64,000 bases of DNA from Amoebophrya sp. A120. Lineage: Eukaryota; Sar; Dinophyceae; Syndiniales; Amoebophryaceae. Made by a program: the position numbers and the translations under genes. Shown in pieces: positions 53,323 to 61,339 of the stretch. The DNA is taken from positions 9,834,625 through 9,898,624 of the forward strand of contig CAJINV010000004.1 in the NCBI GenBank assembly GCA_905178155.1, in the 5' to 3' direction. Positions within the stretch are counted from its first letter, which is position 1, and every line of letters begins with the position of its first letter. The notes under the pieces were generated by a model. That model did no database searches. It worked only from the letters and a program-made list of their open reading frames with translations, and had not been told where the DNA came from.

Positions 53323-55875
53323 ATGTCTGTAACAGCGCCAACTCTACTTTTTACAACGTCGTCTGCGGGAGCCGCTACGGCTCCCATAGACATGGCCGGC
53401 CAAGATGTGGAAATGGCGACGCCTGAAGAGAATAAACAAGTCCCGGCAGGAAAAAATGAAATCTCCAACCCGAACGCCACAATCCCCCTTTTCATTTCTG
53501 AATTCCACGACGAGGCTCTTCGCGGACTACACTTTGCCATGCGCAAGAAACGACTCAAATGCGACAACCCCATCCTCCTGGTTCACTTCGACTCGCACCC
53601 GGATTTGGCCGTGTCGCAGGATTTGACCGCGGACCTGTGTCGGACGCCGGAGCAGCGGGAGATGGTGCACCGGAGAGCTGCTGCAGTTGGAGGAGGTCCA
53701 GATGGGGTGAATGAGCAGGATGACGCGACACTACCAGAGGAACAGCAAACTGACGTCCGCGATCTTTACACGGCCCTCCGCACGATTGAGGGCGGGATCG
53801 CCAGCTGGATCCTGCCCGCGGTCTTTGCCGGCATGATCGACGAAATCTGGTGGTTGAAGCAGCCGTTCTGCCGACAGATTCCGGAGGGGATCTACCAGGG
53901 AAGGGTGGGTGGTGCGACGAAAAGCAGTGCGTCGTCGTGTGTCGGTCCTGAGACTCGTGAAGAAGATCATGATGGGAAAAGAACGGACGAAAAGCAGCAA
54001 GAAGTACTGAAAGTGGATGGAGATTTTGCTGATTTGTGGTACTACGAAGGGGACGAGAAAGTCCAGAGACCAAAAGTACCGAAACCTGATTCTGAACCGT
54101 CTGTAGGAGTCGTACACGACATCAAAGACGAGGACACCCTCTCCGTTGACGCGAAACATTGGACGCTCGCTGTTCTGGAACGCCCGCAGGCAATTGCGCT
54201 CGCGGACCAACTGCAGCCTGCAGCTGTTGGGAGTGCTGACAAGCAGCCGCCGGTTCTTGTCAATCCTGCAGGAGAAATCCTAGCGAACGAAAATGCCGCA
54301 GAGTTACCTTCCGCCCCGGCCAGAAAGGAGTGGGCCCTGGACATCGACCTCGATTATTTCACGACCCGGAATCCCTTTACCATGGGGTTATCGGATGAAT
54401 TAGTCCAAACGCTGCAAGACGCGATCGATATCTGGGAGCACGCGTACCCGGAGAAAGACTTTCCGTTTGACACCACCTGGGCAGACGAGCTGGAGAACGA
54501 GAATTGGGAAAAATGCATGGAAATTCTGTTCCCGTACTTAGTTGAGCTCGAAACACAGCCACCCTTTTGCGCCGTACTGCCCGGCCTTTTCTTGTTCACA
54601 GATGGAGACCCTGGCAATAGTTCACCAGAACGCTTGCCGCGAAGCGACCTGGTTCGCCACGCCACCGCAATGAAAAACGCTTTGTTAGACTGGAAACGGC
54701 TCCGCCCCAGCACCGCAGAAATGGCGGTTTTGCTCGAAGCTGGACACATGCTCACACTGCCGCAGAACGTGCCATGTGATCGGCCTGGAGATCAAGGCAA
54801 AAACGAAGGGGATTTTTTTCGTCCGAAGGTAAAGGAAATCGAGGATCTTTTGCGGAGCATCATGCTCTCTGGTGCGACGAAAATGGACAACCAAGGTCAA
54901 GACCAGCAACGAGCGGCTGGAGTTCCGTCGAGTGAAAAGCATCTTCCTGGTCTTCCTATTCCCAACGCAGTAGAACCTGCACCGCAAGAACTACTCGAAG
55001 ATCACCCCATAATTTCGTCACCTCCAAGACTTCCGACAATCTTTTCCAGCGACACACCAAAGGACTACCAGACCTACTCGCATATTCGCACCACTCCCGT
55101 CGGGTTTCCAACGAAGCCGCAGCGGTTGTTGGCTGAGGCGAGGAAGTTAGGAACGCCGTCAAACCTGCAGCCGTATCCCTCGGTGATAACGATCGCACGG
55201 ATATCAAATGCAAATATGTCTGGGTCTGGAAGATTCTGAGACCACTTGTCATGCTAGTTTGGCATGACTCTAAACTCTGTATTGCGTGCCCGCGAAAAGG
55301 TGGTCTTGTCTGTCATGCAAAAACGTGGTTTCTCATGCGGAGTACGCAACTCAGAAGCACCAAAAAACTTGTCATGCTGGGGAGTGCACCACAGTGTGCT
55401 CACTATTGCTTTCCTTGCATCACAGGTTTCCAGACCCAAACATTTTTGCAGTTGATAACGGAGCTGCTCCGACAACTTCCTGCCGATGCGAATCTCGGCG
55501 CAGCTGGAAACCGCAGTGATTGAAATGTTGGAGCGAGTATGAAATGCAAAAATGTCTGGGTCTGGAAACTTGTGATGCTAAAATGTGCATGATGAAAACA
55601 CTTCCGAATGCAGTCCGGCATGACAACTTCCCAAAACGCTTTCTCATAGGCAATCCGCATGAGAAACTGCGATTTTGCATGACAAAAGAGGCTGCGACTT
55701 TTGTTCGTTATGCAATACAGATTTTCTAGGTATGGAGAGCTAGCATTACAAGTCCCAACCTTCCAGACCCAGACACTTTTGCAATCCATAACGAGTGTAT
55801 GGTGACGGTGGGGATAGTGTTGTCCCCGGCGGGGGCAAGAAAATTGAGCGGATGTATGCGGACGAGCTGCAGTAG
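53323..55875 (+). CDS. UPF0489 family protein (C5orf22-like)
   Basis: Exons are 53323-55201, 55463-55537 and 55796-55875 (677 codons plus stop). The family signature is visible: ISEFHDEALRGLHFAMRKKRL near residue 50, LLVHFDSHPDL near 85, ASWILPAVFAGMIDEIWWL near 165, EWALDIDLDYFTTRNPF near 336 and, across the first introner, VITIARSCSDNFLPMRISAQLE. The HFDSHPD and DIDLDYF blocks suggest an arginase/deacetylase-like fold with acidic metal ligands, but no activity is established for the family. The protein is longer than the human member (about 440 residues), mainly through acidic inserts between the conserved blocks. The ending KKIERMYADELQ precedes the stop at 55873. Confidence 0.88.
55202..55457. 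mobile_element. IE-D introner
   Basis: The direct repeat ACGGA lies at 55197-55201 and 55458-55462. It begins TATCAAATGCAAATATGTCT and ends AACATTTTTGCAGTTGATA. It is 256 nt long. The joint gives the family block ITIARSCSDNFLPMR. Confidence 0.92.
55538..55790. mobile_element. IE-D introner
   Basis: The flanking pentamers are GCGAG and ACGAG. It begins TATGAAATGCAAAAATGTCT and ends GACACTTTTGCAATCCATA. It is 253 nt long and lies only 75 nt of exon after the previous IE-D. Confidence 0.9.
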
Positions 55876-56578
55876 AAGAATGTCAATGAATGTGCGTATG
55901 CTGCAACTGAATGTTGGAGGTTAAAGATGAAATAAAAGAAAAAGCGGAGATAATGAGAGACGTATCAATTTTGATCGTCGCCTTCTGTTGAGCTTGAGTC
56001 CGTCTTCATTTTCTGTTCAGAAATGCTTGAAGTTCGAGGAATCTTCCACAAGAATTTGCACTTCCTCCTGTTCCTCTGTTTACAGGTAAAAGTTCCCCTC
56101 AAAGTTGAATTGCAACAAGATGAAGATCAGCCCCGCTCCTGTTTCACAGGTCAAAATGAAGAAAGTGCAACGCACGATCTAAATGGGATATGTGGTTGAT
56201 CTTTGACGGAGGTCCTTTACGCCACGGAGAAAAAAGTGAGCTGTGATCATGTCGAATTTCTTGATCCTTCATGCTGGTTTTTCATTTTCGTACTGAAACT
56301 GCTTTCATTTTTGCGAATTACGATTCACAGCACCACCAGGTCAGTTCAGGTTTTCTATGAGCATGAAGACTTTGCGATTTCGTTCTTGGCTTGTTAAGAA
56401 AAAGCCCCATTATGTTTATGCGACCTCGTTAAGGTTATTACCAGTCCTGTCCATGGATGTGCTGTAGTTGCAATAAATGCGAACTCGACGATAAAGGTAC
56501 GAATTTGCAGTGAACATCACGCCTGAGAATTGTACGACAGAACATCATTTCTAAAGCCAACACCTCCTCCTAGCCAAC
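55876..56578. other. Intergenic region
   Basis: AT-rich spacer with short frames. No introner copy or RNA gene was seen. Confidence 0.6.
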
Positions 56579-59500
56579 ATGCCGGGCAAGAACACCGTCG
56601 ACCGCAAGAAGAAGCGGGAGAACGTCCGCCATTTCCGGGTGGTGCAGAAACCCATTCTGGATGACAACGACGAGCAGAAGAATTACCTCGAGCCGTACCT
56701 CCCGATCAACGTGCGGAAAAACAAAAAACTAGACGAAGAAGAGGAGGAAAAACTTTTGTACAAGCCAATCAAAGGAGTCGATCTCGATGCGAAAAAGATT
56801 TTCGGTCTGGAGCAAGAGGACTGCTCCGAGGAGGAAAACGAGGATGACGAACAACACCAGCCGAAAAACAAGCGGCTGAATCAGGTTTTCAACAGCAAAA
56901 CCGAAGGCTACATCCGCGGCGCAGACTACGATTCCGATGAGGAATTGCTAAATGAGGAAGTTGCGGAGGAGGAAACCTACTTTCCCAACGATGGGTACGA
57001 CTACAACCAGCACTTGCGGGTCATGGACGAGCGGTTCGTGCAGAAGGCGGAGCAGCCGGTGACCACCCGCGCGGAGAAAATCGCGAGCAAGGTGAGTGCC
57101 AATTTGCCGGTGCAGTTGGTGCAGACCATGGAGGGCATGAAGGCGCCCATCGAAGAGGTGAAGCAGAAGTTGCAAAAGTCGGACAAGATCGACATTATGG
57201 AATTGCGAGACGCCGATACCGGCGAAACCGCGGGGACTGTCCAGGAACTGACAAAGCCCGTGACGTTTCGGGACGAATTCGATTCGAGGGTTGCCGCGGC
57301 GGAAGAGGTATAGAAGATACATGAGATACAACATCTGAAATCAGTTTTGATTTTTCGCTTTGTCCACTTTCACTTTCTCCTTTACCTTTTTGGAGCGCCA
57401 GCATAACCAAGACAATATTGAAGGTCCTCGTAATTGCCATGAGCAGAAATAATTATCGTGACGTTCTGTATCTGTTCCCAAACGACGTATCCTCAGCTTC
57501 CCGCCGACGTCCTAGAGGCTCTGGAGATGGACTACGAGGAAATTCTATCAAATGTAAAAATGTCTGGGTCTGGAAGAATGCAAGATTTGTCATGCATATT
57601 TTTCATCACCCATGATGCCTGTAATGCTTGGCCTAGCATCGCAGACTTTTAGAGGGTTTCCTGATGCACCTTCCGCATGAGAAATGCCCTGTCCGTGTAG
57701 CAAAATCTGTGCCCCTCTTGCTGGTCATGCTATACAAAACTTTTTTAGAGTCCAAAAACAGCATGACAAGTTGCAATCTTCCAGACCCAGACATTTTTGC
57801 AGTTCATAAATTCCCGAAGAAGCCGAGGGAGACGCTTTCCAGGAGTGGGACGACTTTTTCCACGTGGCCGGCGGCGTGGAGGACAAGCTGACCCAGCTGT
57901 GGGGCCAGGAGGGCGCGGAATTCGCGAAAATGGAGCGCGTGCGTCGGGGGGTCGGGATTTTGAATCTGCGTGCGGGGGAAAGTTTGTTCGGAAATACTAA
58001 CAAAACGAGTTGTGCTGACGGCGAGCAGTCCGACGAGGAGGAGTCGGATAATTCTGACGAAGACGACTCCGACTCCGACGGAACTTCCGATGAAGCCGAC
58101 CAGGACGAAGATGCAGAAGAAGACCTCGACCCGGAACTTGCGAAGCTCTACGCCGACGTGGACAAGCTGGATGACCAGCGACTCACGGCGAAGGAAACGC
58201 TGACAGAATTCCGCTTGCGGCAGATGCTCGAGGAGGGCTACGACGACACGAATCTCGGCGAATTGGACCCGGAGGAGGTGTATGCACTGCAAAAATGTCT
58301 GGGTCTGGAAGGTTGATGGAACTTATCATGCTAAATCTGAAGCATACAAACATCTGTGTTGCATGATTCCCAAACGCTGCCCAATTTTGATCAAGTTGAG
58401 AGGCAGTTTCTCATGCAGGACAGGCATGATAGGGATCTCACGGAATCTCATGCTAGGTCCTCCATTACAGATCATATGGGTCATGGAAAGCCTGCATGAC
58501 AAGTCTAGCATCTCACGGAATCTGTCATGCTAGGTCCTCCATTACAGATCATATGGGTCATGGAAAACCTGCATGACAAGTCTAGCAAAGTTCCAGACCC
58601 AGACATACTTGCATTTGATAAGGTGAATGGGGAGAAGGAGATGGAGGAATTCGACGACATTTTGGATGAGTATTTGGAGGAAAATATCCTGAGTAAAAAC
58701 GTACCCACACCATAGTCAAGATGGGGAATCGGCTAGACAAATCCACAAGCTTTGGCTGTTTTGCATGACAAATTTGGATTCGTAGTGTGATCCTGTTTCG
58801 CTAGCTCAGAAGCATTACAGATCTAGCCTACCATACTGATTCTAGCATCACAAATTCCAAAACACGAATAGAAAATGCTTCTCATAGGGCTCCGCATGAG
58901 AAACTTTTTTGGCATGCAGAATTGCGTGACAACTCTGGGGTGGGTACGTTTTTACATAGGATAGAAAAAGCGACCGTGAAGCGGTTCTGGCAGCAGGAGA
59001 TGCTGACGCTAAACCCCGGGAAGAAAAACAACTCCGCCAACAACCAATTTAGGGCCATGGTGGCCGGCACGAGCGACGACTGCTGTATAAGAACTACTGG
59101 TGCTGGTGTTCACGATGTTCTTGATGAAATAGACCCAGCAGGAGCCGAAGTAGACCAGATGAACCTAGTTCCTGCTGTATTGTGAGGAAAAATGTCCCCA
59201 CCCCATAGTCGAGATGGGAAGTCTGCAACACAAACCCGGAAGTTTTGGGAGTCACGCATGACAAGTTGCCCTCTGTATTGTAGTGCAGTTTCGCAAGGAC
59301 ATCCGCATCACAAAGCCAGCTTCTCATCCTATTTGCAGCATCACAAATTCCAAAACACGACTGGAAATGGCTCTCATGGGGATGCGCATTACAAGTCTTC
59401 CTGTCTTCGCATATCTGCATTACAACTCTGGGGTGGGGACGTTTTTACTCAGGATATGCTGCGCCGGGCGGGAAGTTTGACATTGACCAAAGCACCGGCC

Positions 59501-60598
59501 GTATCCTCTGCAAAAGTATCGTACTCGTACTAATTGCGTTTATGCATTACAAATTTTTTCGTGAAGGCAAATCCGCATTACAAATCCAATTTGTAATCCT
59601 AAGTGACTTTGTAATGCAATTTATACTAGTACGATAGGATACTTTTGCAGTTCATAGGCCGACGGGTGATCATGAAGGAGCAGTTTTCGCTAGAAGACCC
59701 ATTGGAGAAAGGCTTCCGAGATTCGAAGAAATCCAAGCGCATGAAAACGGTGGAGGGGAAGACCAGGCTCGGGCCAGGATTATTGGACTGTGTAGAGGAC
59801 TATGAGGAAGCTGGGAGGGTAAGTAAAACTGATGTGGTCGTTGTTGAGCAGGAGGACAAAAACGCAGCATCTGCTTCGTCTGACACCGAAGAGGCTGATG
59901 TTCCTGCGACGGAACATAGGCCAGACGCGTTGACAGAGAACCAAGGCCAAGAACACGATCACCAGTGCTCCTTCTACGAGAAGCCGACAAAGGACATTAT
60001 TCTCGCGCGGGTAGAGAAGATGGCGATGGAGGAAAAGGACGAGCCCGAGACGGAGGACGAAACAAACAAAAAAGTTCTCAAGCTTCTCGGGTACAAGGAA
60101 AAAACCGGTGTGGAATTCGATTGCGAAACGATTTTATCCACGCGGTCAAACCTCTCCAACCACCCGGGGAAAATTCTGGTTCAGTCGAGTAAGGCGAAAA
60201 AGAAACAGGCGAAAAAGAACGGGTTGCTGAGTGCAAGTGGGGCGGGTGGAGGTGGTGGTTCTCTTTTGGGCGACATTGCTGAGGAGGACGAGGAACAGAC
60301 GACAGATGATGAGGAGGACGAGGACTCAGACGCGGATAGCAACGCAGGAGACAACTCGTCCGATGCAGAGGAGGACGAGGAATTGCAGATTGTGGAGATT
60401 CCCGACAGAAAGAAAGGCGAGACGAAGGAGGAGAAGAAAGCGAGAAAACAAGCCGTGAAGCAAGCGCGGAAATTGTGTCGACAAACGAAAAAGGAAAACA
60501 CGGCTCTGTTTGCGCAGGAGGCGGCGAAACGGAAAAGAGAGAAAAAAACTGCGACAACCGGAGATGTGCGCCAGGGAGCGAGGGTCTTTGCGATTTAA
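56579..60598 (+). CDS. LTV1: Ribosome biogenesis protein LTV1
   Basis: Exons are 56579-57307, 57497-57545, 57814-58280, 58626-58684, 58969-59177, 59462-59501 and 59662-60598 (829 codons plus stop). LTV1 is a 40S assembly and export factor that leaves late pre-40S particles after phosphorylation. Diagnostic blocks: FRVVQKPILDDND near the N-terminus, YFPNDGYDYNQHLRVMDERF near residue 140, LPADVLEALEMDYEEIPEEAEG across two introns, EFDDILDEYLEE, and the family hallmark FDCETILSTRSNLSNHPGKI near the C-terminus, followed by a basic KKARKQAVKQARKLCRQTKKEN tail. Only one intron is GT-AG (57308-57496). The other five are introners of three families. The protein is much longer than yeast or human LTV1 (about 460-475 residues) because of acidic, low-complexity inserts. 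Confidence 0.93.
57308..57496 (+). other. GT-AG spliceosomal intron
   Basis: The donor is GTATAG and the acceptor TATCCTCAG. It is 189 nt, phase 0. The joint reads RVAAAEELPADVLEAL. Confidence 0.78.
57546..57808. mobile_element. IE-D introner
   Basis: The direct repeat AATTC lies at 57541-57545 and 57809-57813. It begins TATCAAATGTAAAAATGTCT and ends GACATTTTTGCAGTTCATA. It is 263 nt long. The joint reads DYEEIPEEAEGDAF. Confidence 0.92.
58281..58620. mobile_element. IE-D introner with internal tandem duplication
   Basis: The direct repeat AGGTG lies at 58276-58280 and 58621-58625. It begins TATGCACTGCAAAAATGTCT and ends GACATACTTGCATTTGATA. At 340 nt it is about 77 nt longer than its relatives because of a tandem duplication inside it. 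Confidence 0.92.
58436..58588 (+). repeat. Tandem duplication, two units of about 75 bp
   Basis: The unit starting TCTCACGGAATC and ending ACAAGTCTAGCA is present twice with few differences (CTCATGC in the first, CTGTCATGC in the second). It lies within the IE-D element in LTV1. Confidence 0.9.
58685..58963. mobile_element. IE-F introner
   Basis: The direct repeat GAAAA lies at 58680-58684 and 58964-58968. It begins TATCCTGAGTAAAAACGTAC and ends GTACGTTTTTACATAGGATA. It is 279 nt long. Confidence 0.92.
59178..59456. mobile_element. IE-F introner
   Basis: The direct repeat TGCTG lies at 59173-59177 and 59457-59461. It begins TATTGTGAGGAAAAATGTCC and ends GGACGTTTTTACTCAGGATA. It is 279 nt, the same length as the other IE-F copy one exon upstream. 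Confidence 0.92.
59502..59656. mobile_element. IE-A introner (forward form)
   Basis: The direct repeat GGCCG lies at 59497-59501 and 59657-59661. It begins TATCCTCTGCAAAAGTATCG and ends TTTTGCAGTTCATA. It is 155 nt long. The exon between it and the IE-F is only 40 nt. The joint reads QSTGRRVIMKEQF. Confidence 0.92.
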
Positions 60599-61339
60599 GA
60601 AGGCTCTTCTTCGGAGAAGTATGATTCGGGCGAATATAGTGCCTCTGCTCTTCTCCGAGTCCATCGTGAATACGCGCTTTCTTGTTGCTTGTCCGACAGT
60701 TATAATGCGAGCGGTTCATCTGACATTGACGCACTGAAAATGCAAGAGTATCTCTCAGTAGTACAGGAGCGCACATGTGCGCGTTTTTGTTGCAGCAGTT
60801 TGCAATGTACTGGCTAATTCTCTCGAAGGTGCGCGATTGTGTGATGTTCAGTAGTGTGCTGTAACTGTAAGTAAGTACTATGTCTATGGCCAGTAGGCCT
60901 AGGCTGACAAAAATCAAAATGATTGTCCTGGTCGTCTCTCCGCCCAGTCTGTATCGTTCGTGCAGAGAGTAGCTGTAATACAGAGAGTTGCAACTACACA
61001 TTCGATTTCGAGTTCTACAACCAGAGCAGTGCTGAGAGGTCTAGTCCGTCTTACTCGTGGTCTGGTCGTCATTCATCTTCTCTTTTCCTCTCCTTCGTCC
61101 AAAATGTCGTGTCGAACTCGAGTAAATCGAACTGTGCTTAAATTGTGTGTTGATCATCATCATTCGAGCAGGAAAACAGGAAAACAACTTCTATTGCAGT
61201 TTCTTTTTCGGAGACGATAAAGATTTGTTTCAGTACATTATTCGGAAGTGACAGTTGTTTCTACTCGTAGTTTCTCTTTCTTGTGTATGATTTTGTTTCG
61301 AATAATTCGAACCAGAGCAAGACCACATCTTCTACGAAG
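60599..61339. other. Intergenic region
   Basis: AT-rich spacer with no introner copy. A long minus-strand frame covers it and the end of LTV1, but its composition mirrors the coding strand and no domain is visible. Confidence 0.6.

Noticed and set aside
60078-61001. 307-codon minus-strand frame
   Set aside because: Mostly the shadow of the LTV1 last exon plus spacer. No domain, and all real genes are on the + strand.
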